Assembly: GCF_001643375.1 (NCBI RefSeq)
Contig: NZ_LSHB01000056.1
Span: forward strand, 186,001-250,000
Length of the DNA: 64,000 bases
Source of the DNA: Chryseobacterium sp. FP211-J200
GTDB taxonomy: Bacteria > Bacteroidota > Bacteroidia > Flavobacteriales > Weeksellaceae
Direction: 5' to 3'
Within the stretch, counting starts at the first letter, position 1, and each line of letters opens with the position of its first letter. Positions 25,120-33,215 of this stretch are shown here, piece by piece. A program made the position numbers and the translations under genes. The notes beneath the pieces were generated by a model. That model made no database searches and was not told where the DNA came from. It saw only the letters and a list, made by a program, of their open reading frames with translations.

Positions 25120-26187
25120 ATGAAACTTTCTACACCAGCAAAATATTTTGATGGCAAAACTTCCAGACCCTATCTTTTGGATCTGGAAGTTTTTCTTGGT
25201 GAGCAGATTTCTTATTATTTCGAGAACAAAAGATCAGTCTGGAAATTTCAGGATATCAAGTTTGAAAAAATTGGAGATCATCTGATTATCACCAGAAAGG
25301 ACAATCTTTCGGAAAGTCTAAAAATTGATAATGCTGAAGTTGCAAATACCATTTACCAATCTGCAAAACAATCCAGAAATATCTCTTGGTATCATACACT
25401 TCTCGACCTTGGCCCGAAATTTTACCTTACAGCCACAGTTGCGACGTTTACTTTGATTGCCTGTTTTTACATTTTCATCATTCCTTGGATCGGTGAAAAA
25501 GTAACGGATCTGATGCCGCTAAGTTTTGATGAAGAAATTGGTGACAGAAGTTTTCAGCAGATCAGATCATTTTCTAATATTGATGAAAAACGTTCTGCCA
25601 AACTTCAAAACTTTGCGGATCACATTGATTTTGGAACCCATCGGAAACTTAACTTCAAAGTTATCGATGATAAGGAGATCAATGCTTTGGCTTTACCCAA
25701 TGGAACTATTGTAGTTTACACAGGTCTTCTTTCTAAAATTGAGAATTACGAAGAACTGGCCGCACTTTTGGGGCATGAGGCAACACACGTCAAGGAAAGA
25801 CACAGCACAAAAACCTTGGCAAGAAGTCTCGCTGGTTATCTTGTAGTTTCGGTCGTAGTCGGCGATGTGAATGGCGTTATGACAAGTCTCGCCGACAATG
25901 CGAACCAGCTGAATAACCTTTCGTTCTCCAGAGCATTTGAATCATCTTCCGACCTTGGATCTTATGAAATTTTGAAAAAGAATAAAATCGACCCTGATGG
26001 AATGTATCAACTCTTCAAAACGCTCAAGACAAGTCATGACGGAGAAATTCCCGAACTCTTATCTAGCCATCCTTTGACAGATGATAGGATCAAGTTTTCA
26101 AAATCGCTTTTAGACAAAAAAGAATACAAGTTTGAAAAAAATTCGGAATTGGAAAATGCTTTTAAAAGACTAAAAGAAAATCCTTAA
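25120..26187 (+). CDS. M48-family zinc metalloprotease, membrane anchored
   Basis: A 355-residue metalloprotease. A hydrophobic helix lies at about 101-124, and the catalytic domain follows. The zinc site is HEATH (His219, Glu220, His223), and the third ligand is Glu274 in the RAFESSSD motif. M48 enzymes such as HtpX and BepA act in envelope protein quality control; the substrate here is unknown. It follows the DUF898 gene with no gap and ends before a palindromic terminator. Confidence 0.9.
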   Translation: MKLSTPAKYFDGKTSRPYLLDLEVFLGEQISYYFENKRSVWKFQDIKFEKIGDHLIITRKDNLSESLKIDNAEVANTIYQSAKQSRNISWYHTLLDLGPKFYLTATVATFTLIACFYIFIIPWIGEKVTDLMPLSFDEEIGDRSFQQIRSFSNIDEKRSAKLQNFADHIDFGTHRKLNFKVIDDKEINALALPNGTIVVYTGLLSKIENYEELAALLGHEATHVKERHSTKTLARSLAGYLVVSVVVGDVNGVMTSLADNANQLNNLSFSRAFESSSDLGSYEILKKNKIDPDGMYQLFKTLKTSHDGEIPELLSSHPLTDDRIKFSKSLLDKKEYKFEKNSELENAFKRLKENP

Positions 26188-26197
26188 TAAAATAAAG

Positions 26198-26225
26198 AAG
26201 GTTCAGAAATTTCTGAACCTTTTAC
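26198..26225. terminator. Bidirectional terminator between convergent genes
   Basis: Perfect palindrome at 26198-26221, AAGGTTCAGAAA/TTTCTGAACCTT, followed by T-rich sequence. It separates the M48 protease gene from the convergent mqo operon whose last gene stops at 26227. Confidence 0.8.
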
Positions 26226-26226
26226 T

Positions 26227-26622
26227 TTACATATCTAATCTGATCTTATAAACATCCGACCCATTTCTCGCAATACCTTCTTCAAAAAAACCATTGTTCT
26301 GAGGAATCAATTCTATAAAATCGAAACTTTTACAATCTTTTGGCAATCCTGCAAATACGAGTGTAAACCAATATTCTTTCCCATGCGGAACATCTGTCCA
26401 GGTTGGGAACAAACTGATGTTCTCGAAGTGGATAAGTTTGGAAATATGGTCAGAATTCCTGTCTATCAAATAAGTGGATGACCATATCCTGATCTTCTCT
26501 TCCAAAAAAAACTGAGATTTGTAGCAGCAATGCAAGATCACCTGCTTTTCCTCTATCGTCTCCGATTGAAGTTGGCGAAGGATCTCTTCATCGATCTTTG
26601 GTTTTACAATTGTTTCGCTCAT
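26227..26622 (-). CDS. Conserved hypothetical protein, last gene of the mqo operon
   Basis: A 131-residue soluble protein that I do not recognise. It has no signal peptide or membrane segment. Visible features are a helical charged N-terminus (EEILRQLQSETIEEKQVI) and a strand-rich middle with FENISLFPTWTDVPHGKEYWFTLVF. It follows the acetyltransferase gene directly (TAAATG), so it is co-translated with it and belongs to the mqo transcript. Confidence 0.7.
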   Translation of the reverse strand: MSETIVKPKIDEEILRQLQSETIEEKQVILHCCYKSQFFLEEKIRIWSSTYLIDRNSDHISKLIHFENISLFPTWTDVPHGKEYWFTLVFAGLPKDCKSFDFIELIPQNNGFFEEGIARNGSDVYKIRLDM

Positions 26623-27099
26623 TTAAATTCTCTTTGATAAAAGATGTTGAGATCCTTTACTCATTTCCCTAGTTTTACCTTCGTCCAAGAAACCACATTT
26701 CAGATACAGATTGTAAGCACTTTTATTATTGAAGTTGACAGCCAAGACAATTTCTGTACAAGGTGGAAAATTCTCTTTGATAAAATCAGAAACGATGACC
26801 ATTGCTGTTTTTCCAACTCCTTTACCTTGATACTCAAGATTAATAGATAACGACCTGAGCAAAGTAGAGTTTACATTTTCTGTCAAATCAAATTTATCTT
26901 CTCCGAAATCGAGGACGAAGAATCCAACCGCTTTGTCATTAAAAAAAATACTAACTGGAAATTTGTCTCCTGTATTTTTCTCTTTTATAATTTCCAAAGT
27001 TGCTTTCGGCATTGCCGTGAATTGGCTTTGTTCATCGTCCAACGTGTAATTCGTAAGATCGATAAAGTCCTCGGGTTTATAAAAAGCTAAAGTGGTCAT
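26623..27099 (-). CDS. GNAT-family N-acetyltransferase
   Basis: A 158-residue acetyltransferase with unknown substrate. The acetyl-CoA site is LEYQGKGVGKTAM (Q-G-x-G-x-G), followed by EIVLAVNFNNKSAYNLYLKCGF, the C-terminal GNAT signature. Its start codon shares a base with the mqo stop (TAATG), so it is translationally coupled to mqo. A link to malate metabolism is not evident from the sequence. Confidence 0.88.
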   Translation of the reverse strand: MTTLAFYKPEDFIDLTNYTLDDEQSQFTAMPKATLEIIKEKNTGDKFPVSIFFNDKAVGFFVLDFGEDKFDLTENVNSTLLRSLSINLEYQGKGVGKTAMVIVSDFIKENFPPCTEIVLAVNFNNKSAYNLYLKCGFLDEGKTREMSKGSQHLLSKRI

Positions 27100-28580
27100 T
27101 AATATTCCAGTTCTAATTTCTCCTTAGAATAATCTCTTATTTCGTTGATCAATTCAGGATATTCTGCCAGTTTTTTACCGTAGCTCGGAACCATTTCTAC
27201 CAATTTATCTTTCCAATCGGTTTTCAGTTTATCGGCAAAGCAATTTTCCAAAACCATGATCATTGCAAATGCAGAGGTACTTGCACCAGGAGAAGCGCCT
27301 AAAAGTGAAGCGATGTTTTTGTCTTTGTTCACGACCACTTCAGTTCCAAATTCTAATCTTCCACCTTCGAAACGGTCTTTTTTGATGATCTGAACTCTTT
27401 GTCCGGCTTGCATCAATTCCCAATCTTTTTCCTGAGCATCGGTCACAAAGTCTCTTAAATGCGACATTCTTTGAGATTTGTTCATCGTCACCTGTTGGAT
27501 CAGATATCTGGTCAAAGGCATGTTGTGCCACCAAACACCGAATAAAGATCTTATATTTTTGAAGTTCACACTTTCTGGAAGATCAAGATAACTGCCCTCT
27601 CTCAAAAACTTGGTCGAGAATCCCGCGAAAGGGCCAAACAATAATGCTTTTTCTCCATCAATAATTCTAAGATCCAAGTGAGGGACAGACATTGGTGGTG
27701 CGCCTACTGTAGCTTGCGTGTAAACTTTCGCCTGGTGTTTTTCTACCAATTCAGGATTTCTGCTGACCAGCCATTGTCCACTGATCGGGAATCCACCGTA
27801 GCCTTTACTTTCTTCAATCCCAGAACTGTCCAAAAGTGGCAAGGCATAACCGCCAGCACCAATGAAAACGAAATCTGCATTCACGGTTTGTTTGTGAAGG
27901 TTTTTTCTGTCGTTCACTTTCAAATTCCAGCTTCCTTTTCCGTCTGCATCGATGTCTTTAACTTCGTGGTAGGTGAAAACTTCTACTGACTCGGTCTTGT
28001 CCAGATGTTCTATCAATTTAACCGTTAACTTTCCAAAGTCCACATCAGTTCCCAGATCCATTTTGGTTGCAGCCAATTGATCGGAAGCCATTCTTTTTTG
28101 CATCATTAATGGGATCCATTCTGTCAGTTTCTCATGGTCATCGGAAAATTCCATTCCTTGGAATAGTGGTGATTTTAGAAGTGCATCATGTCTTTTTTTA
28201 AGATAATTGACATCCTTCTCTCCAAAAACGAAACTCATGTGTGGACAAGAATTGATGAATTCTTTTGGATTATCAATGATTCCTTTGTTGATCAGGTAAG
28301 ACCAGAATTGCTTGGAAACTTCGAATTGTTCAGCAATATATTCTGCCTTTTTGATATCGATCTTACCGTCTTTTTCCGGTGTATAATTTAGTTCACAAAA
28401 AGCGGAATGTCCTGTTCCTGCGTTGTTCCATGCAGACGAACTTTCCTTGGCTACTTTTTCCAGTCTTTCGAAGATTGCAATTTCCAATGTTGGATCAAAC
28501 TCGTGGAGCATCGTTGCCAATGTTGCACTCATGATCCCACCACCGACCAGTACAACATCGTATTTAGGTTTCGGATTCAT
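27099..28580 (-). CDS. mqo: Malate:quinone oxidoreductase
   Basis: A 493-residue FAD enzyme that oxidises malate to oxaloacetate and passes electrons to the quinone pool, a membrane-associated alternative to malate dehydrogenase. The N-terminal FAD site is VVLVGGGIMSATLATML, and WNNAGTGHSAFCELNYTP is the Mqo signature. VFIGAGGYALPLL and SLLGASPGASTSAFAMI, near the C-terminus, are also typical. Length matches the family. It heads a three-gene operon with an acetyltransferase and an unknown protein. Confidence 0.95.
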   Translation of the reverse strand: MNPKPKYDVVLVGGGIMSATLATMLHEFDPTLEIAIFERLEKVAKESSSAWNNAGTGHSAFCELNYTPEKDGKIDIKKAEYIAEQFEVSKQFWSYLINKGIIDNPKEFINSCPHMSFVFGEKDVNYLKKRHDALLKSPLFQGMEFSDDHEKLTEWIPLMMQKRMASDQLAATKMDLGTDVDFGKLTVKLIEHLDKTESVEVFTYHEVKDIDADGKGSWNLKVNDRKNLHKQTVNADFVFIGAGGYALPLLDSSGIEESKGYGGFPISGQWLVSRNPELVEKHQAKVYTQATVGAPPMSVPHLDLRIIDGEKALLFGPFAGFSTKFLREGSYLDLPESVNFKNIRSLFGVWWHNMPLTRYLIQQVTMNKSQRMSHLRDFVTDAQEKDWELMQAGQRVQIIKKDRFEGGRLEFGTEVVVNKDKNIASLLGASPGASTSAFAMIMVLENCFADKLKTDWKDKLVEMVPSYGKKLAEYPELINEIRDYSKEKLELEY

Positions 28581-28602
28581 TTTTAATTAAATTTTTCGAA
28601 TA

Positions 28603-28610
28603 CAAAAATA
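28603..28610 (-). promoter_or_regulatory. -7 box for mqo
   Basis: Minus strand TATTTTTG, matching TAnnTTTG, 22 bases before the mqo start. Confidence 0.5.
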
Positions 28611-28716
28611 CTGAATCTTGTTATTTTTCACGCCCTTTATGAATGATAAATTGACTTACCATTTGTTAAGAAATCTCAAATAAGGCTTTAAAATCTTTTC
28701 TGAAATTTTAAATCAT

Positions 28717-28724
28717 TAATTTTG
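28717..28724 (+). promoter_or_regulatory. -7 box for the ABC exporter gene
   Basis: TAATTTTG, matching TAnnTTTG, 30 bases before the ATG at 28755. A start at 28722 would overlap this box, which supports the downstream start. Confidence 0.5.
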
Positions 28725-28754
28725 CATCGCTTTTGGAAAATCAAAGCAAAAAGA

Positions 28755-30443
28755 ATGAAAGCTTTAAAAACACTTAATCCATATTTCTGGAAACATCGCG
28801 TGCTATTATTTTGGGGATTTTTATTCATTATTCTCAGTAATTTCTTTGCGATATACAAGATCCAATATATCGGACAAACCATCAATATCATTGAGAAAAA
28901 TTACTCAACAATCAAATTATCTGACGAAGCAGGACTTATAGAGAACGTCCAAAACAACTGGGCTTATTTTAGGATCATTTTCATCAATTCAGGAATTTTG
29001 ATCGTTTGTTCATTGCTCTCCGGATTTTTCACCTTTATGATGCGACAGACCATCATCGTAGCATCTAGAAGAATCGAGTACGAACTGAAAAACAAGATCT
29101 ACACACACTATCAGGAATTATCTGTCACCGATTATAAAAAAACGACCATTGGCGACTTAATGAACCGATTGAGCGAGGATGTGGTCGCCATCAGAATGTA
29201 CCTTGGTCCTGGCGTGATGTACGTTGTGAATCTCATTATCCTATTGATCATCACGAGTATTTATATGTTCATGACCGATGTTCAGATGACGCTTTGGACT
29301 TTGGTTCCACTGCCGATTCTCTCTTTCGGAATTTATAAAGTGAGTGACATCATCAACAAGAAATCGAAGGTGATGCAAAAGAGTCAATCAGGGATTTCAA
29401 CTTTTGTACAAGATAGTTTCTCGGGAATCCGCGTTGTAAAGTTCTTTAGTAAAGAAAGGTATATCGAGAAAAACTACGGCATCAAAGTCAAAGATTATCA
29501 GGACAAAGCACTTGACCTTGCAAGAACTGAGGCTTACTTCTTCACAATCATTCTTTTCGTTGTCGGACTTTTGAATGTCGCTATTCTCTACATCGGCGGG
29601 CAGAAATATATTGCCGGCGAAATGAGTGTAGGAACCATTGCCGACTTTTTCATGTACATCAACATGCTGATCTTCCCTTTCTCGATGCTAGGTTGGGTCA
29701 CTTCCGTCAATCAAAGAGCAGAAGCGAGTATGCAGCGTGTGAACGAATTTATGAATGTAAAATCTGATATCATCAATACAAATTCAGAAAACTATCCCAT
29801 AAACGGCGAAATTGAATTCCGAAATGTAAGTTATACTTATCCAAATACAGGAATCAAAGCTGTTGATAACCTTAGCTTCAAAGTTGACGCCGGAAAATCC
29901 CTTGCGATCATGGGGAAAACCGGAAGCGGTAAATCTACCATCGCGCAACTGATCTGCAGATTGATCGATCCAGACGAAGGCGAAATTCTCATCGACGGAA
30001 AAAATCTGAAAACCCACAATTTGAAACTTTACCGTGACCAATTGGGCTACACACCGCAGGAAAGTTATCTTTTCTCCGATACTATCGAGAACAATATCGG
30101 CTTTGCGATTGACAAGCCAAACCGCAGCTTGGTGGTAGAAATGGCGAAAAAAGCAGACGTTCACAAAAACATAGAAGAGTTCAAAGAACAGTACGAAACA
30201 ATGGTGGGCGAACGGGGCGTAATGCTGTCTGGTGGGCAGAAACAGAGGATTTGCATCGCCAGGGCCATGATAAAACAACCGAATATCTTGATCTTCGATG
30301 ATTGCCTATCTGCCTTGGATACGGAGACCGAAGAGAATATTCTTCAAAACATCGATAAAGACCTTAAAACAACGACATCCATTATCATAACTCATAGAGA
30401 ATCAAGCGCAAAGCGAGCTGATGATATCTTATATTTGAACTGA
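28755..30443 (+). CDS. ABC exporter, fused permease and ATPase (MsbA/MdlB type)
   Basis: A 562-residue half-transporter. The N-terminal half has six membrane helices (first one about 15-40), and the C-terminal half is an ATPase with Walker A GKTGSGKS (387-394), the signature LSGGQKQR, Walker B ILIFDDCLSALD and the switch His in ITHR. Proteins of this class export lipids, peptides or drugs as dimers; the substrate cannot be told. The Walker B is followed by Cys rather than the usual Glu (DDCLSALD), so the position of the catalytic Glu is altered, which may mean weakened hydrolysis at this site. Confidence 0.9.
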   Translation: MKALKTLNPYFWKHRVLLFWGFLFIILSNFFAIYKIQYIGQTINIIEKNYSTIKLSDEAGLIENVQNNWAYFRIIFINSGILIVCSLLSGFFTFMMRQTIIVASRRIEYELKNKIYTHYQELSVTDYKKTTIGDLMNRLSEDVVAIRMYLGPGVMYVVNLIILLIITSIYMFMTDVQMTLWTLVPLPILSFGIYKVSDIINKKSKVMQKSQSGISTFVQDSFSGIRVVKFFSKERYIEKNYGIKVKDYQDKALDLARTEAYFFTIILFVVGLLNVAILYIGGQKYIAGEMSVGTIADFFMYINMLIFPFSMLGWVTSVNQRAEASMQRVNEFMNVKSDIINTNSENYPINGEIEFRNVSYTYPNTGIKAVDNLSFKVDAGKSLAIMGKTGSGKSTIAQLICRLIDPDEGEILIDGKNLKTHNLKLYRDQLGYTPQESYLFSDTIENNIGFAIDKPNRSLVVEMAKKADVHKNIEEFKEQYETMVGERGVMLSGGQKQRICIARAMIKQPNILIFDDCLSALDTETEENILQNIDKDLKTTTSIIITHRESSAKRADDILYLN

Positions 30444-30521
30444 TTTTACCGCTAAATCGTTAATGATATTATCAAAATTTTAAGAAATTCGCTCAATTTA
30501 AAGGTTTTTTTAACAAAACAT

Positions 30522-30551
30522 TTTGAATTTCGGAGAATTCTGTTATATTTG
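30522..30551 (+). promoter_or_regulatory. Promoter for the DUF3276 gene
   Basis: TTTG at 30522-30525 and TATATTTG at 30544-30551, 18 bases apart, about 30 bases upstream of the start codon. Confidence 0.6.
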
Positions 30552-30581
30552 TTAATACAGATTTCTAAAAAATAAATAACG

Positions 30582-30917
30582 ATGAGTGAATTTAAAGAAC
30601 GACATGAGAATGAGATTTTCACTAAGGTGTTGAAAGCAGGCAGAAGAACGTATTTCTTTGATGTGCGGGAGACGAAAGCGGGTGATTACTATTTGACCAT
30701 TACAGAAAGCAAAAAGAATTTTGGGGAAAATGGAGAAGCAACTTTTGAAAAACATAAGATCTACCTTTACAAAGAGGATTTCAAAAGTTTCCAAGAACTA
30801 TTCAATGAATCTACAGACTTTATCATCCAACAGAAAGGTGAAGATGTGATCTCTGAGAGACATGACAAAGATTTCAAATCAAAATCTTTTACCATAGAAT
30901 CTGACGACGAGGTTTAG
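30582..30917 (+). CDS. DUF3276 / PUR-type nucleic-acid-binding protein
   Basis: A 111-residue small cytoplasmic protein of the DUF3276 family, which adopts the PUR (purine-rich element-binding) fold in Bacteroidetes. Visible are IFTKVLKAGRRTYFFDVRE, then DYYLTITESKK and the helix EDFKSFQELFNESTDFI. A role in RNA or single-stranded DNA binding follows from the fold, not from any motif I can prove. It has its own promoter and terminator, so it is a monocistronic gene. Confidence 0.88.
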   Translation: MSEFKERHENEIFTKVLKAGRRTYFFDVRETKAGDYYLTITESKKNFGENGEATFEKHKIYLYKEDFKSFQELFNESTDFIIQQKGEDVISERHDKDFKSKSFTIESDDEV

Positions 30918-30932
30918 AAAATTAGAAAAGAC

Positions 30933-30962
30933 AAACGCATCTACACAGATGCGTTTTTTTGT
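30933..30962. terminator. Bidirectional terminator between convergent genes
   Basis: AAACGCATCT (30933-30942) pairs with AGATGCGTTT (30947-30956) around ACAC, followed by TTTT. The stop codon of the membrane protein gene at 30941 lies within the stem, so both genes use it. Confidence 0.85.
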
Positions 30963-32170
30963 TTGTAATATCTCGACAGTTCCCAAACTAGGAAAGATGC
31001 TAAGATCAATTGATACCATTCAAAATCCAACTTGAATCTCATATTGGCAGCGTGTCCGATCATGTAGGGGAAAGAAAAATTAGCAAAGAACAGAAGCGAA
31101 AACCAAAACAACAGTCTGGACCTCTTGTACAAAAAGACTAGAGATACGATTGTCATTAGATTTAGAATAACGACATAAACCTTGCGTCCCATCAATACTG
31201 ACAGGCTGTTGTCATAAAAATATTTGGGAGGTACAAACCAAAGACAAAGGAAATTGCTAGCTGCTTTTTTGATAAAGTAATGCGGTTTACCATGAGTAAC
31301 TCTTTCAACTTCCTTTTTGTAGGTTTCTTCCATCGCAAACTCATTGACTTCATCCCTCATTTGGTAGAGATAATGATCTCTCTCGAAAGGGATCAATTTG
31401 AGATCATCCAACAACTGCCCTTTCTCCGTAAATCCATAATATATATTTTGCCAAGTGGGTGATTTGGACAAAACCACCTTATCAAAGACACCATAATTCC
31501 TGATGACCCAAGGCGAATATAGAAGCCCAGTAACAAGTAGTAGACAGGAAAAATGTTTTAAAGTAATTTTTTTGAGCACCAAAAGTGCTAAAAGCATCAA
31601 ACAACATAACGGTACTATAACGACCTGTGTGAGGAATAATAAAGCGGTGACAATACCTAACATTACAATACTTGTATTCTTAATTTCTACCGTAAACCAA
31701 ATCCTGAAATACAAATAAAACCATAAAAGAAGAATGCTTATAAAAATATTGGAAGCCTCTATGATTCCTGGATAAAGAAAATACGCCGGTGACAAGAGAA
31801 ATAAAAAACCAGAAATAATACCCATCTTTTCATTTCCGAACATCCTTATGATCTTATACAAAAGTACAGGTGTGAAAAAACTTAATATAGCTTGCGTGAT
31901 CGCTATAGCTAAAAGTGCATGACTTCCCAAAAGCCATAGAAAAAAACTTATAAAAAAAGGATAGACTGGTAATTTGAAAGCCGTTCCGCCTTGCGCCACA
32001 AATTCTGAATATTGGTGATATTCGACGATATTTTTTGCTATCGTAAAATCTTCCAAGGTCAAAAACTCTTTTTGTATCATCGTTACATAAAGAATTTTGA
32101 GAACAACAATGAAAATGTTCGCTATCAATAAATTCCTGTATGATAAGAGAGAACTCAGTTTTATGAACAT
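30941..32170 (-). CDS. Multi-pass membrane protein, GT-C glycosyltransferase-like
   Basis: A 409-residue protein with about ten membrane helices and no close family I can name. The N-terminal part has EDFTIAKNIVEYHQYS followed by PVYPFFISFFLWLLG, the pattern of GT-C enzymes that use lipid-linked sugars, such as ArnT-like or dolichyl-phosphate mannosyltransferases. I chose the methionine at 32170, because a longer reading frame to 32227 would run through the tRNA-His terminator. It lies downstream of the tRNA on the same strand. A role in glycan or lipid A modification is inference. Confidence 0.75.
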   Translation of the reverse strand: MFIKLSSLLSYRNLLIANIFIVVLKILYVTMIQKEFLTLEDFTIAKNIVEYHQYSEFVAQGGTAFKLPVYPFFISFFLWLLGSHALLAIAITQAILSFFTPVLLYKIIRMFGNEKMGIISGFLFLLSPAYFLYPGIIEASNIFISILLLWFYLYFRIWFTVEIKNTSIVMLGIVTALLFLTQVVIVPLCCLMLLALLVLKKITLKHFSCLLLVTGLLYSPWVIRNYGVFDKVVLSKSPTWQNIYYGFTEKGQLLDDLKLIPFERDHYLYQMRDEVNEFAMEETYKKEVERVTHGKPHYFIKKAASNFLCLWFVPPKYFYDNSLSVLMGRKVYVVILNLMTIVSLVFLYKRSRLLFWFSLLFFANFSFPYMIGHAANMRFKLDFEWYQLILASFLVWELSRYYKQKNASV

Positions 32171-32217
32171 CGCAAAGATTTGAATAGGTAATTTAAAAAA
32201 ATATTCTTGAATAATAA

Positions 32218-32247
32218 AAAAGCGCATCCTAAAAAGAATGCGCTTTT
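32218..32247 (-). terminator. Terminator downstream of tRNA-His
   Basis: AAAAGCGCAT and ATGCGCTTTT form a stem around a 9-base loop directly after the tRNA on the minus strand, with a T-run following. Confidence 0.75.
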
Positions 32248-32251
32248 AATT

Positions 32252-32329
32252 TGGGGTGAATGAGGGGTCTCGAACCCCCGACCTCCGGAACCACAATCCG
32301 GCGCTCTAACCAACTGAGCTACAATCACC
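32252..32329 (-). tRNA. tRNA-His (anticodon GTG)
   Basis: Read on the minus strand, this folds as a cloverleaf: D-arm GCTC/GAGC with AGTTGGTTA, anticodon arm CCGGA-TTGTGGT-TCCGG with anticodon GTG, and T-arm GGGGG-TTCGAGA-CCCCT. The CCA end is encoded (32252-32254), and there is an encoded G at -1 opposite C73, the identity feature of tRNA-His. Within the acceptor stem, positions 5 and 68 appear to be a T-T mismatch. The promoter is at 32343-32373. Confidence 0.93.
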
Positions 32330-32342
32330 GTTTTTGCGTGTG

Positions 32343-32373
32343 CAAATATAGTACTTTATCGTTTAATTGCAAA
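32343..32373 (-). promoter_or_regulatory. Promoter for tRNA-His
   Basis: Minus strand TATATTTG at 32343-32350 and TTTG at 32370-32373 with 19 bases between, about 14 bases upstream of the tRNA. The -33 element lies inside the 3' end of bshB1. Confidence 0.6.
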
Positions 32374-33085
32374 TAATTCCTTCAAAATTTTTGAGTGCAA
32401 CCAATTTTTCTGTGGTAAAACCTTCAGCAAATTCTACTCCAGAAAGCCTTCCCAAGTCTTGAGCCCTGTAAGTCAAACTTTCAAGGAAATCCTTTGTAGC
32501 AATAGGTGTAACAGGTTCTTTGGATTCTGGATTATAGAATTGAGTTTTGTAAGCCAGGCAAGCTTCTATTTTTTTATCCAAAAAACCAGTAATATCTATC
32601 ACAAATTCTGGCACCACATTTTTCCATTGGATATAATGGAAGATATGTTTGGGTCTCCAAACTTCCTGTAACTCGTTATTATCATATGTTTCAATTTTTT
32701 TAAGGCCTGCCAGGAAACAAGCATCCGAAACCAATTTTGCTGCTTTTGCATGATCTGGGTGTCGATCATCTATGGCGTTTGCCAACACAATTTCTGGTCT
32801 GTATTTTCTGATCTTTTCTACGATCTTCAGTTGGTATTCTTCAGAATTAGTAAGGAAGCCATCTTTTAGTTTTAGATTTTCCCTTGCACTTATGCCTAAT
32901 ATCTTTGCTGCATTTTTAGCTTCTTCGGCTCTAGTCTCTGCAGTTCCTCTGGTCCCTAATTCTCCTTCGGTCAAATCGATCACACTGACCGTTTTTCCTT
33001 CGGATATCAATTTAACAATAGTTCCACCACACCCTAATTCTACATCATCCGGATGAGCGCCTATGGCTAGAAAATCACATTTCAT
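32363..33085 (-). CDS. bshB1: Bacillithiol biosynthesis deacetylase BshB1
   Basis: A 240-residue zinc-dependent LmbE/PIG-L deacetylase that removes the acetyl group from N-acetylglucosaminyl malate, the second step of bacillithiol synthesis. The zinc site AHPDDVELGCGG (from His11) and the second motif DRHPDHAKAA are intact. RAQDLGRLSGVEFAEGF at the C-terminus is typical of BshB1 as opposed to mycothiol enzymes. Start chosen at MKCDFLAIG (33085); the frame extends 17 codons upstream without family similarity. Confidence 0.92.
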   Translation of the reverse strand: MKCDFLAIGAHPDDVELGCGGTIVKLISEGKTVSVIDLTEGELGTRGTAETRAEEAKNAAKILGISARENLKLKDGFLTNSEEYQLKIVEKIRKYRPEIVLANAIDDRHPDHAKAAKLVSDACFLAGLKKIETYDNNELQEVWRPKHIFHYIQWKNVVPEFVIDITGFLDKKIEACLAYKTQFYNPESKEPVTPIATKDFLESLTYRAQDLGRLSGVEFAEGFTTEKLVALKNFEGIICN

Positions 33086-33149
33086 ATACTGTTTTTTATT
33101 GGTCTTACTTATGTAATCACTGTTAAGCGATTTCATTTTTAATTAATGC

Positions 33150-33157
33150 AAAATTAC
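33150..33157 (-). promoter_or_regulatory. Possible -7 box for bshB1
   Basis: Minus strand TAATTTTG, about 65 bases upstream of the bshB1 start, close to the terminator of the TPR gene. Confidence 0.4.
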
Positions 33158-33166
33158 TAAAAACAA

Positions 33167-33196
33167 AACTTCCCAATCTTATGAATTGGGAAGTTT
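33167..33196 (-). terminator. Terminator of the TPR-protein gene
   Basis: AAACTTCCCAAT (33167-33178) pairs with ATTGGGAAGTTT (33185-33196) around a 6-base loop, followed on the minus strand by T-rich sequence. Confidence 0.75.
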
Positions 33197-33215
33197 GATA
33201 TGTATCTCGGTGAGA

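Noticed and set aside
32171-32227. N-terminal extension of the GT-C-like protein
   Set aside because: These codons overlap the tRNA-His terminator stem; the methionine at 32170 is a better start.
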